A stretch of 64,000 nucleotides of DNA from Anaerobacillus arseniciselenatis (GTDB lineage Bacteria; Bacillota; Bacilli; Bacillales; Anaerobacillaceae). The stretch is taken from assembly GCF_001865995.1 (NCBI RefSeq), contig NZ_MLQQ01000042.1, forward strand, positions 62,001 through 126,000, given 5' to 3'. The translations under genes and the position numbers were made by a program. Below, in pieces: positions 27,582-34,873 of the stretch. The notes under the pieces were generated by a model. That model made no database searches. It was given only the letters and a program-made list of their open reading frames with translations, and was not told the DNA's origin. Position 1 is the first letter of the stretch. Each line of letters starts with the position of its first letter.

Positions 27582-28502
27582 ATGGCTATATATTTAGATG
27601 TCATATGGTTTCTAAATTTTTGTATTGATTTGTTATTACTATTATTGACAGGAATCGTTTTAAAGAGAACTCTAGTAAAGTGGAGGATACTATTAGGATC
27701 TCTGTTGGCATCAAGTATTATTTTTTTACTTTTAACACCTTATAGCGCACTTTTTTATCATCCTGTTTTTAAGGTAGTTCTTTCAGTATGTATAGTTGTT
27801 GTTACTTTTGGATTCAAGAAATTTTCCTACTTTATTCAAAATCTCCTAACCTTTTATTTCGTTAGCTTTATATGCGGAGGTGGACTTATTGCACTACATT
27901 ACTTTTTCAATAACGAAATGGTCATTTTGAATGGAGTAGTCTCAACAAAGTCTACGGGATTAGGGACACCTTTAAGCTGGCTATTAGTAATTATCGGATT
28001 TCCTATCCTTTGGTATTTTTCCAAAAAAAGATTTGAGCAAATTGAAGTTCGAAAAATTAAGTACGATGAGATTGTAGATGTTGCTCTTGCCATTAATGAA
28101 ATTGAATTCCATTTAAAAGGGTTAATTGATAGTGGCAATCAACTTCAAGATCCACTTACGAAAAGGCCTGTTATGATAATAGATATGAACGAAATGCAAA
28201 ATAAATTCCCTAAAGATATAGTCGAGCAAGCCAAACATCCAGAAATGATTGGAGACTCTTCTTTTTCAATCAATAAGGGGTGGGAAGAAAAGTTATGTAT
28301 TATTCCTTATCGAGGTGTCGGCCAAGTCAACCAGTTTATTATCGGCGTAAAACCAGATCGAGTAGTAATTACATTACAAAAAGGTGAACAGTTACAATGT
28401 AATAATGTTGTTTTAGGGTTAAACTTTACTAATCTATCATCAGATGGCGATTTTCACTGTATACTCCATCCTCAAATGCTTGTACAAGGGAAAAGCGCAT
28501 AA
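27582..28502 (+). CDS. spoIIGA: Sporulation sigma-E factor-processing peptidase SpoIIGA
   Basis: A 306-residue membrane aspartic protease that cleaves pro-sigma-E in the mother cell on a signal from SpoIIR. The N-terminal half has five hydrophobic segments (about 5-22, 30-52, 60-78, 84-107 and 128-147). The C-terminal protease domain carries LIDSGNQLQDP with the catalytic aspartate D183, at the same position as in B. subtilis. AAAGGAGAA precedes the ATG. It is paired with its substrate gene sigE 48 bases downstream. Confidence 0.94.
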   Translation: MAIYLDVIWFLNFCIDLLLLLLTGIVLKRTLVKWRILLGSLLASSIIFLLLTPYSALFYHPVFKVVLSVCIVVVTFGFKKFSYFIQNLLTFYFVSFICGGGLIALHYFFNNEMVILNGVVSTKSTGLGTPLSWLLVIIGFPILWYFSKKRFEQIEVRKIKYDEIVDVALAINEIEFHLKGLIDSGNQLQDPLTKRPVMIIDMNEMQNKFPKDIVEQAKHPEMIGDSSFSINKGWEEKLCIIPYRGVGQVNQFIIGVKPDRVVITLQKGEQLQCNNVVLGLNFTNLSSDGDFHCILHPQMLVQGKSA

Positions 28503-28550
28503 CGGTTCTTCGCTAAGTATGATGTTCTAAAAACTTTAGGAGGTTCATAA

Positions 28551-29270
28551 ATGCAAAAACTGAAATTAAAATTGACATTAATGTGGTACAAACTATTAAT
28601 GAAATTAGGTATTAAAGCAGATGAAATTTATTACATAGGTGGAAGCGAAGCACTCCCTCCACCACTTTCAAAAGATGAAGAAGAGCACTTATTAAGTAAA
28701 TTACCTACTGGAGATAAAGCGGTAAAATCGATGCTGATTGAACGAAATTTACGCTTGGTCGTTTACATAGCGAGAAAGTTCGAAAATACAGGAATTAATA
28801 TTGAAGATTTAATTAGTATTGGAACCATTGGATTAATTAAGGCGGTTAATACGTTTAATCCAGAAAAGAAAATTAAGCTTGCTACTTATGCGTCGAGGTG
28901 TATTGAAAACGAGATTTTAATGTATTTGAGAAGGAATAATAAAATACGCTCAGAGGTCTCTTTTGATGAACCGCTTAATATCGATTGGGATGGGAACGAA
29001 CTTCTTCTTTCTGACGTATTAGGAACAGAGGAAGATATCATTACAAAAGGAATGGAAGAAAAAGTTGACCGTAAATTACTCGTTAAAGCACTTCACACGT
29101 TAAATGCAAGAGAAAAACAAATTATGGAACTTCGCTTCGGTTTAGCAGGTGGAGAGGAAAAAACCCAAAAGGATGTAGCTGATTTATTAGGGATTTCCCA
29201 ATCGTATATTTCAAGGTTAGAAAAAAGAATTATTAAACGTTTAAGAAAAGAATTTAATAAAATGGTTTAG
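28551..29270 (+). CDS. sigE: Pro-sigma-E, early mother-cell sigma factor
   Basis: A 239-residue sigma-70 family protein made as an inactive precursor. The N-terminal pro-sequence of about 27 residues (hydrophobic, basic, ending before [11 protein letters not shown]) is intact. Region 2 ([12 protein letters not shown] and [18 protein letters not shown]) and the region 4 helix-turn-helix ([22 protein letters not shown], spanning about residues 203-224) are strongly conserved. Mature sigma-E drives spoVD, spoVE and many other mother-cell genes. GGAGG precedes the ATG. Confidence 0.97.
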   Translation: MQKLKLKLTLMWYKLLMKLGIKADEIYYIGGSEALPPPLSKDEEEHLLSKLPTGDKAVKSMLIERNLRLVVYIARKFENTGINIEDLISIGTIGLIKAVNTFNPEKKIKLATYASRCIENEILMYLRRNNKIRSEVSFDEPLNIDWDGNELLLSDVLGTEEDIITKGMEEKVDRKLLVKALHTLNAREKQIMELRFGLAGGEEKTQKDVADLLGISQSYISRLEKRIIKRLRKEFNKMV

Positions 29271-29275
29271 TTGAT

Positions 29276-29362
29276 GAATGTTGAATTTTGAGAGTTGAAT
29301 TAATGAGGGAGTATAAGCTCATTTCCCATTAATTCAAGAAATTATACTCAAAATTCAGCATT
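29276..29362. repeat. Palindrome with simple-repeat arms, probable sigE terminator
   Basis: ATGTTGAATTTTGAG pairs with CTCAAAATTCAGCAT (one mismatch), and TTGAATTAATGAGGGA with TCCCATTAATTCAA (an additional pairing). It begins 6 bases after the sigE stop and ends in a T-rich tract, so it could terminate sigE transcription. Confidence 0.7.
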
Positions 29363-29448
29363 TATTTTTTTAAAAAATTTTTTAGCCGTTTACTCCTTTG
29401 TTTATCAATGATTTCACGAAAAAGTAATTTCCACGTACGTGAAGTAGT

Positions 29449-29478
29449 GCATATTTTTCCCACCAGAGGAGATACTTA
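29449..29478 (+). promoter_or_regulatory. Possible forespore (sigma-F/sigma-G) promoter of sigG
   Basis: GCATA (29449-29453) fits the sigma-F/G -35, and GGAGATACTT (29468-29477) fits the sigma-F -10 pattern GGnRAnAMTn with a 14-bp spacer, one or two bases short of usual. B. subtilis sigG is transcribed by sigma-F and then by itself. Confidence 0.45.
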
Positions 29479-29513
29479 CACTTGTACATCAACTCCTGTA
29501 AGGAGGGAAAGAA

Positions 29514-30299
29514 TTGACACGAAATAAAGTTGAAATTTGTGGTGTTGACACAGCCAAACTGCCAGTACTTACGAACAAAGAAATGCGCCAATTATTTGAA
29601 GAACTTCAAAGTGGTGACGAAACAGCAAGAGAAAAGCTAATCAACGGAAACTTAAGATTAGTATTAAGTGTTATTCAGCGTTTTAACAATCGTGGGGAAT
29701 ACGTTGATGATTTATTTCAAGTAGGTTGCATTGGATTGATGAAATCCATTGATAACTTTGATTTAAGTCAAAATGTGAAATTTTCGACTTATGCAGTACC
29801 GATGATTATAGGGGAAATTCGACGTTATTTACGTGACAATAATCCAATTCGAGTTTCTAGATCGCTTAGGGATATTGCTTATAAGGCATTACAAGTAAGA
29901 GACTCATTAATGAGTGAAAAATCTCGAGATCGCGAACCGACGATCTTAGAAATTGCTAAAGTATTAAATGTTCCAAAAGAGGATATTGTCTTTGCCCTTG
30001 ATGCGATCCAAGACCCTGTATCATTATTTGAGCCAATCTATAACGATGGCGGTGACCCAATTTATGTCATGGATCAAATAAGTGATGAAAAACAAAAAGA
30101 TATTCAATGGGTCGAAGAAATAGCTTTAAAAGAAGCCATGGTACGATTAAGCGAGAGGGAAAAAATGATATTAGACATGCGCTTTTTCCAAGGGAAAACT
30201 CAAATGGAAGTCGCAGATGAAATTGGCATTTCTCAAGCGCAAGTGTCACGTCTTGAGAAGGCAGCCATTCAACAAATGAATAAGCACGCTAAAGCCTGA
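29514..30299 (+). CDS. sigG: Sigma-G, late forespore sigma factor
   Basis: A 261-residue sigma factor directing late forespore genes. The N-terminal segment RNKVEICGVDTAKLPVL is typical of sigma-G. Region 2 (NLRLVLSVIQRF, FSTYAVPMIIGEIRRYLRD), region 3 and the region 4 helix-turn-helix (KTQMEVADEIGISQAQVSRLEK) are complete. The start is TTG behind AAGGAGGGAAAG, as expected from the B. subtilis N-terminus. A strong terminator follows the stop, so it is probably monocistronic apart from read-through from spoIIG. Confidence 0.97.
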   Translation: MTRNKVEICGVDTAKLPVLTNKEMRQLFEELQSGDETAREKLINGNLRLVLSVIQRFNNRGEYVDDLFQVGCIGLMKSIDNFDLSQNVKFSTYAVPMIIGEIRRYLRDNNPIRVSRSLRDIAYKALQVRDSLMSEKSRDREPTILEIAKVLNVPKEDIVFALDAIQDPVSLFEPIYNDGGDPIYVMDQISDEKQKDIQWVEEIALKEAMVRLSEREKMILDMRFFQGKTQMEVADEIGISQAQVSRLEKAAIQQMNKHAKA

Positions 30300-30303
30300 A
30301 TAA

Positions 30304-30345
30304 TAAAAGAGGTAAACGTCATCGTTTACCTCTTTTTATTTTTTA
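30304..30345 (+). terminator. Terminator after sigG
   Basis: AAAAGAGGTAAACG pairs with CGTTTACCTCTTTTT, then a T-rich tract. Confidence 0.92.
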
Positions 30346-30414
30346 AAATGTAAATATATCGAGCGCTAGTACATATATATGTATTACAATCAATTGAATT
30401 GGAGGGAAGATATT

Positions 30415-30654
30415 ATGTTAAAGATTTCTGATATTCAAGCTAAGGAAATTGTTAATGTGTCGGATGGGAAAGTGTTAGGTCATATTGGAGATTTAGATAT
30501 TAATTTAGATACAGGAATGGTTGATTCTATCATTATTGGTGGAACAGGGAAAATGCTTACCTTTTTAGGAGGAAGAGAAACAGAGGTCGTGATTCCATGG
30601 AAAAATATTATTAAAATTGGTTCAGATGTGATACTCGTTCGACTAGAAGATTAA
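30415..30654 (+). CDS. ylmC: YlmC/YmxH-family PRC-barrel protein
   Basis: A 79-residue single-domain protein of the PRC-barrel YlmC/YmxH family, annotated in Bacilli as sporulation-associated. Recognisable elements are EIVNVSDGKVLGHIGDLDINL (about residues 8-28, given as a region) and IPWKNIIKIGSDVILVRL at the end. The ATG at 30415 has GGAGGG about 8 bases upstream. It sits between sigG and pgeF as in B. subtilis. Its molecular role is unknown. Confidence 0.85.
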   Translation: MLKISDIQAKEIVNVSDGKVLGHIGDLDINLDTGMVDSIIIGGTGKMLTFLGGRETEVVIPWKNIIKIGSDVILVRLED

Positions 30655-30687
30655 AACGAACAAAGTCTATTTGTAAATAGAAAAATA

Positions 30688-30696
30688 TGTTAGAAT
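30688..30696 (+). promoter_or_regulatory. Extended -10 promoter for the pgeF-sepF group
   Basis: TGTTAGAAT forms an extended -10 (TGn-TAGAAT) 90 bases before pgeF; a TTGTAA at 30671-30676 is only 14 bp away, so the -35 is weak. Confidence 0.4.
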
Positions 30697-30785
30697 AAAG
30701 TAACTCGCTGTAGAAAAAGATTGCGTTAATTAAGCTATGTAGACTAGCTTTTTAGTTTATAAAATGGTGTAGGGAAGTGTCCTTA

Positions 30786-31604
30786 GTGCAAAATGAGCCT
30801 TTTGTTTTACAAAATCAAAATAATTTAACGATAAAACCGTTCGGACAGCTAGAAAATAGTCCGGTAGTCGGATTTTCAACGAGAAAAAGTGGGTATAGTC
30901 TTAATCCATACGCTTCGTTAAATCTTGGCCTTCATGTCGATGATGAGTGTGATAAAGTTATTGGAAATCGTAAAAAATTGGCAAATGACATTGAATTTCC
31001 ATTGGATCGATGGGTATTCTCTGAGCAAGTACATGGCAATAAGATAAAAAAGGTGAAAGAAGCTGATTGTGGAAGCGGTACATTACACATGAATGATGCG
31101 ATTAAAGGTACGGATGGAATGTATACGACAGAGAAAAATATTCTTTTGGCAAGTCTTTATGCGGATTGTGTTCCTCTTTACTTTTTTTCTCCGATATACA
31201 GTACGGTCGGTTTAGCTCATGCAGGCTGGAAAGGTACAGTTGCCAAAATTGGTCCAAATATGATCCGCATTTGGTCTGACAATGAAAACATTCCTTTACA
31301 ATCGATTTACGTCGCTATTGGTCCGTCCATTTCACAACAAAATTATGAAGTAGATCATTACGTAATTGATAAAGTAAACGATGTTATCACGAGCTCAAAT
31401 GATTTATCGTACAAAGAAATTGGAAATAATAAATATTTATTAGACTTAAAGCAACTAAATAAACAGTTACTTATAGAGGCAGGAATAAGAGAAGATCATA
31501 TATTTGTTTCTAATTTATGCACTTTTAATGAAAGTGAGCTGTTTTTTTCATATCGTCGCCAAGAACGAACAGGAAGAATGATGAGTTTTATTGGAATGAA
31601 ATAA
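30786..31604 (+). CDS. pgeF: Purine nucleoside/peptidoglycan-editing factor family protein (PgeF, YlmD)
   Basis: A 272-residue protein of the Cu-oxidase_4/YfiH family. E. coli PgeF removes wrongly incorporated L-Ser from wall precursors, and homologues show purine nucleoside phosphorylase or adenosine deaminase activity; which applies here cannot be told. Metal-binding motifs are present: EQVHGNKI (about residue 79), LYADCVPLYF (about 125) and GLAHAGWKGT (about 143). The GTG at 30786 has AGGGAAG 8 bases upstream, better than the GTG at 30777, which overlaps that site. ylmE follows after 14 bases. Confidence 0.85.
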   Translation: MQNEPFVLQNQNNLTIKPFGQLENSPVVGFSTRKSGYSLNPYASLNLGLHVDDECDKVIGNRKKLANDIEFPLDRWVFSEQVHGNKIKKVKEADCGSGTLHMNDAIKGTDGMYTTEKNILLASLYADCVPLYFFSPIYSTVGLAHAGWKGTVAKIGPNMIRIWSDNENIPLQSIYVAIGPSISQQNYEVDHYVIDKVNDVITSSNDLSYKEIGNNKYLLDLKQLNKQLLIEAGIREDHIFVSNLCTFNESELFFSYRRQERTGRMMSFIGMK

Positions 31605-31618
31605 AGGAGGTATTTACG

Positions 31619-32296
31619 TTGACAGTAAAAGAGAATTTAGAAACAATTCAACAGGACATTGAGCGGGCCTGTCAACGAGTTCAAAGAGATGTAAACAGCG
31701 TTAAGATTATCGCTGTGACGAAATATGTGAGTGATGAGAGGGCACTTGAGGCAATAGATGCAGGCATAGCACATATTGGGGAAAATAGGGTAGAAGAAGG
31801 TAACCGAAAGTGGCAAGTGCTAGAAGGAAAAGGAACGTGGCATTTCATTGGTACTCTTCAATCCCGGAAAGTCAAAGAAATGATTGAAAAATTTGATTAT
31901 ATTCACTCTCTTGACCGACTGTCACTGGCAAAAGAAATACAGAAACGAGCTACCAAAAAAGTTAAATGCTTTGTGCAAGTAAATGTTTCTGGCGAAGAAA
32001 CAAAACACGGCATAGCAGCTACTGAAGTGATTGATTTTATTAAAACAGTAGAACAATACTCACTAATTGAAGTTGTTGGTTTAATGACGATGGCTCCATA
32101 TGTGGAAGAACCTGAAGAAACTAGACAATATTTTCAACGGCTTAAACAAGTCCAAAAAGATGTACAAGCCCTTCGTTTAAGTTTCGCCCCGTGTACAGAA
32201 CTTTCTATGGGAATGTCGAATGACTATCAAATTGCTGTCGAAGAGGGAGCAACTTTTATAAGGCTCGGAACTTCGTTAGTGGGGAAAGAAATTTAA
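31619..32296 (+). CDS. ylmE: Pyridoxal phosphate homeostasis protein (YggS/PLPBP family)
   Basis: A 225-residue single-domain TIM-barrel PLP-binding protein, without known catalytic activity, that balances PLP and amino-acid pools. The PLP lysine lies in KIIAVTKYVSDE (about K36). HIGENRVEEGNRK (about 58), WHFIGTLQSRKVK (about 78) and LSMGMSNDYQIAVEEGATFIRLG near the end (phosphate site, given as a region) are family hallmarks. TTG start with AAAGGAGGT 7 bases upstream. It is placed directly before sepF, as in most Gram-positive bacteria. Confidence 0.92.
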   Translation: MTVKENLETIQQDIERACQRVQRDVNSVKIIAVTKYVSDERALEAIDAGIAHIGENRVEEGNRKWQVLEGKGTWHFIGTLQSRKVKEMIEKFDYIHSLDRLSLAKEIQKRATKKVKCFVQVNVSGEETKHGIAATEVIDFIKTVEQYSLIEVVGLMTMAPYVEEPEETRQYFQRLKQVQKDVQALRLSFAPCTELSMGMSNDYQIAVEEGATFIRLGTSLVGKEI

Positions 32297-32425
32297 AAAT
32301 TAAAAATTTATAATTAAGACTTATTAAAGTGCGTGACGCAATTAATTAAGCCTTGCTTAGTCTTAGTCTAAAAAGATTGTGTATACTTCTTTTTGAAACT
32401 TACGGATTATAAATTAAGGTTTAAA
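32293..32425. repeat. AT-rich inverted repeat between ylmE and sepF
   Basis: TAAAAATTTATAATTAAG (about 32300-32317) is followed about 90 bases later by GGATTATAAATTAAGG (32404-32420). The centre has small palindromes such as GTGCGTGACGCA. It may be a diverged simple-repeat palindrome like those elsewhere in the window. Confidence 0.4.
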
Positions 32426-32438
32426 GGGAGAGAATGAA

Positions 32439-32855
32439 ATGAGCTTAAAAGCTAAATTTAAGCGTTTTTTTGAACTAGAAGATGAAGAGTCAGTGGCTAA
32501 AGAAAACTCCATTGATATTGATGAAGAATATTTACCACGAAATCAAGAAAAAAAAATAGAAAAACAAAATGTCGTTAGTATTCAAAGTGTGCAAAAGTCC
32601 ACAAAAGTAATGATAATTGAGCCAAAAACGTATGAAGAAGTCCAAGATATCGCAGATCATCTTAAAAATCGTAAAGCTGTAGTCATTAATTTGCAACGAA
32701 TTGGGCATGAACAAGGAAAACGAATTGTCGATTTTTTAAGTGGAACAGTGTATGCTATAGGAGGGGATATTCAAAAGTTAGGAGAAAATATTTTTCTCTG
32801 TACTCCTGATAACGTTGATGTTGCAGGAACAATTTCGGATATTCTTTCTGAATAA
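32439..32855 (+). CDS. sepF: Cell division protein SepF
   Basis: A 138-residue FtsZ-binding protein that forms rings and works alongside FtsA. An N-terminal amphipathic membrane helix ([13 protein letters not shown], residues 1-13) is followed by an acidic and basic linker. The globular domain (about 58-135) has [30 protein letters not shown] and [15 protein letters not shown], which define the family. AAAGGGAGAG precedes the ATG. The cluster ylmE-sepF-ylmG-ylmH-divIVA is kept in order. Confidence 0.94.
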   Translation: MSLKAKFKRFFELEDEESVAKENSIDIDEEYLPRNQEKKIEKQNVVSIQSVQKSTKVMIIEPKTYEEVQDIADHLKNRKAVVINLQRIGHEQGKRIVDFLSGTVYAIGGDIQKLGENIFLCTPDNVDVAGTISDILSE

Positions 32856-32880
32856 ATATTAATTAAGTAGGTGGTAGAAA

Positions 32881-33141
32881 ATGGGTATGATCGAGGGTAT
32901 TATAATTCAACTTTTGTATTTATATTCTTGGGTAGTAATTGCGTATATTTTAATGTCATGGTTTCCGAATGCTAGAGAATCATCGATTGGTCAATTTATC
33001 GGGTCGATTGTTGAACCTTATTTAGCGCCGTTTAGAAAAATTATTCCACCATTAGGAATGATCGATATTTCTCCAATCGTGGCAATTATTGCATTACGTT
33101 TTGCTACGTACGGTGTAAGTGCAATCTTCTCAATGTTTTAA
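32881..33141 (+). CDS. ylmG: YggT-family membrane protein YlmG
   Basis: An 86-residue protein with two transmembrane helices (about residues 4-24 and 62-84) separated by the family motif SWFPNARESSIGQ and VEPYLAPFRKIIPPLGMIDISP (about 24-66, region). YggT proteins are linked to division or membrane organisation and occur next to sepF widely; exact function is unknown. AGGTGGT precedes the ATG. Confidence 0.9.
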   Translation: MGMIEGIIIQLLYLYSWVVIAYILMSWFPNARESSIGQFIGSIVEPYLAPFRKIIPPLGMIDISPIVAIIALRFATYGVSAIFSMF

Positions 33142-33156
33142 AAGGGTTGAATATGT

Positions 33157-33930
33157 ATGACTATTTATGATCACTTCCGACCAGAAGAACGATCATTTGT
33201 TGATCAAGTAGTAGGTTGGAAGGAATTTACAAATGACCGTTTCGTACATAAATTAACTGACTTTTTGGATCCTAGGCAGCAGCAAATTGCCTCAAGTATT
33301 ATTGGACAAGGCCAAGATGTTCACATACAGTTTTCAGGGGGCACTATAAATGCAGAACGGAAACGGGCTTTTATATATCCTTCATATATTGAACCGAATA
33401 TAAAAGATTATCAGTTAGTAGCCTTTCAAGTTCATTATGCGAACAAATTTGTGCAATTATCACACCGTGATTTATTAGGGTCTATGATGAGTTTAGGTTT
33501 AAAAAGAGAAAAGTTTGGTGACATATATATACAAGAAGAAAATGTTCAGATTGTTGTTGCTTCCGAAATAAGTAGTTATATTGAAGCTAACCTTCAAAAT
33601 GTTGGACGAGCGTCGATAAGGTTGGAGAGTATTCCACTTTCAGGCTTAGTAATTGTGAACGAAGAGTGGATAGAAAAAACGATCACCGTTAGTTCATTAC
33701 GTCTTGATGTGGTTCTTTCAGAGATATATCAATTATCTCGCTCTAAAATAGCCCCGTTCATAGAAAACAAAAGGGTAAAAGTAAACTGGAAAACGGTCGA
33801 ACAAGCAGCTTTCCAGCTTGAAGATGGAGATTATTTATCAGTACGTGGCTTAGGCAGAAGTAAACTTATATGTACCTTAGGGAAAACTAAAAAAGATAAA
33901 TGGAGAATTTCTGTAGGTTTACGAAAATAG
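33157..33930 (+). CDS. ylmH: S4-domain RNA-binding protein YlmH
   Basis: A 257-residue protein with an N-terminal ribosome-associated region (DHFRPEERSFVDQV...FLDPRQQQIA near residue 40) and a C-terminal S4 RNA-binding domain (about 182-250, LRLDVVLSEIYQLSRSKI...NKRVKVNW). The family is reported to bind stalled 50S subunits and to work like RqcP in ribosome-associated quality control; rqcH, the central gene of that pathway, lies in the same window. The start has AAAAGGG about 12 bases upstream. It precedes divIVA, as usual. Confidence 0.9.
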   Translation: MTIYDHFRPEERSFVDQVVGWKEFTNDRFVHKLTDFLDPRQQQIASSIIGQGQDVHIQFSGGTINAERKRAFIYPSYIEPNIKDYQLVAFQVHYANKFVQLSHRDLLGSMMSLGLKREKFGDIYIQEENVQIVVASEISSYIEANLQNVGRASIRLESIPLSGLVIVNEEWIEKTITVSSLRLDVVLSEIYQLSRSKIAPFIENKRVKVNWKTVEQAAFQLEDGDYLSVRGLGRSKLICTLGKTKKDKWRISVGLRK

Positions 33931-34026
33931 TTGTCGCATTAGCAGGAACTTCTCTATTTATGTCGAATTAGCTACTATATTAGTACTTCGTTTTAAATTT
34001 TGATTAATTTTGGAGGTGGCAAATCA

Positions 34027-34521
34027 ATGCCTTTAACACCATTGGATATTCATAATAAAGAATTTAATAGAGGTTTTCGTGGGTATGATGAAGATGAGGT
34101 AAACGAGTTTCTTGATCAAGTAATTAAAGATTATGAGATCGTCCTTCGGGAAAAAAAGGAGCTTGCTGATAAAGTAGCAGAACTTGATGAAAAATTAGCT
34201 CATTTTTCAAATATAGAATCAACACTTAATAAATCGATATTAATTGCACAAGAAACTGGTGAAGAAGTTAAGAGAAATGCACAAAAAGAAGCGCAACTTA
34301 TCATTAAAGAAGCAGAAAAAAATGCGGATCGTATTATTAATGATTCGTTGTCAAAATCAAGAAAAATTGCATTAGAAATTGAAGAGTTAAAGAAACAAGC
34401 TTCCGTATATAAGATGAGATTCAAGATGTTGATCGAGGCGCAACTTGAAATGCTCGGAAGTGATGATTGGGAAGATATAAGTAAAGCTGATGAAACAAAT
34501 GAATTTGTAAGAGAGAGTTAA
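34027..34521 (+). CDS. divIVA: DivIVA, negative-curvature sensing scaffold
   Basis: A 164-residue coiled-coil protein that marks poles and division sites and recruits MinJ/MinD and, in sporulation, RacA. The lipid-binding N-terminal domain has F17 and R18 exactly as in B. subtilis (GFRGYDEDEVNEF). The rest is coiled coil (about 30-60 and 70-145) with EAEKNADRIINDSLSKSR and the tetramerisation segment, then an acidic tail. The ATG at 34027 has GGAGGTG 9 bases upstream. Confidence 0.95.
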   Translation: MPLTPLDIHNKEFNRGFRGYDEDEVNEFLDQVIKDYEIVLREKKELADKVAELDEKLAHFSNIESTLNKSILIAQETGEEVKRNAQKEAQLIIKEAEKNADRIINDSLSKSRKIALEIEELKKQASVYKMRFKMLIEAQLEMLGSDDWEDISKADETNEFVRES

Positions 34522-34574
34522 TCAGCTGCTTGACGTTCCATTTAATTTTTCATATAATACGATTAATTATAAAA

Positions 34575-34845
34575 AGGCGAAGACAGGGACAGTACTTTTA
34601 CAAGTTCTTTTTTAGCGAATCAGGGACGGTGCAAGCCTGGTAAGAAGTTGTAAAATAGGAAAATCACCCTTAAGCCTCACACCGAACAATACTTTTAGCG
34701 TTTAATTTGCAAAGTTTTAAGTAGGCTGTGACGAGTCATTCACGTTACGGATTAAAAGTGAACAGTACAAAAAACTGTTTATTAGGGTGGTACCGCGGGT
34801 AAACCTTCTCGTCCCTTTATTGGGAGAGAAGGTTTTTTATTTTTC
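34575..34845 (+). promoter_or_regulatory. T-box riboswitch, isoleucine type
   Basis: The T-box AGGGTGGTACCGCGGG is at 34784-34799. Stem I begins near 34575; its arms CTTTTACAAGTTC and GAAGTTGTAAAAT pair, and GCGAATCAGGGACGGTGCAAG carries the conserved stem I loops. The likely specifier codon is ATC at 34663-34665 (Ile), in an AAAATCACC context. The terminator arms AACCTTCTC and GAGAAGGTT follow at 34801-34835 with a T run. Uncharged tRNA-Ile would pair with the T-box and allow ileS transcription. Confidence 0.95.
34801..34845 (+). terminator. T-box regulated terminator of ileS
   Basis: AACCTTCTC pairs with GAGAAGGTT across GTCCCTTTATTGGGA, followed by TTTTTTA. It is mutually exclusive with the antiterminator formed by the T-box. 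Confidence 0.92.
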
Positions 34846-34873
34846 TAAAATTATATAGTTGGAGGAAGAGCGA

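Larger units (their letters stand above)
34522..34873. other. divIVA-ileS spacer holding the T-box leader
   Basis: About 50 AT-rich bases after divIVA, then the tRNA-Ile-sensing T-box (34575-34845) and the ileS ribosome-binding site GGAGGAAG. No separate terminator of divIVA and no clear promoter were recognised. Confidence 0.8.

Noticed and set aside
33961..33967. Perfect Spo0A box TGTCGAA before divIVA
   Set aside because: No second box or suitable promoter geometry; chance occurrence is likely.
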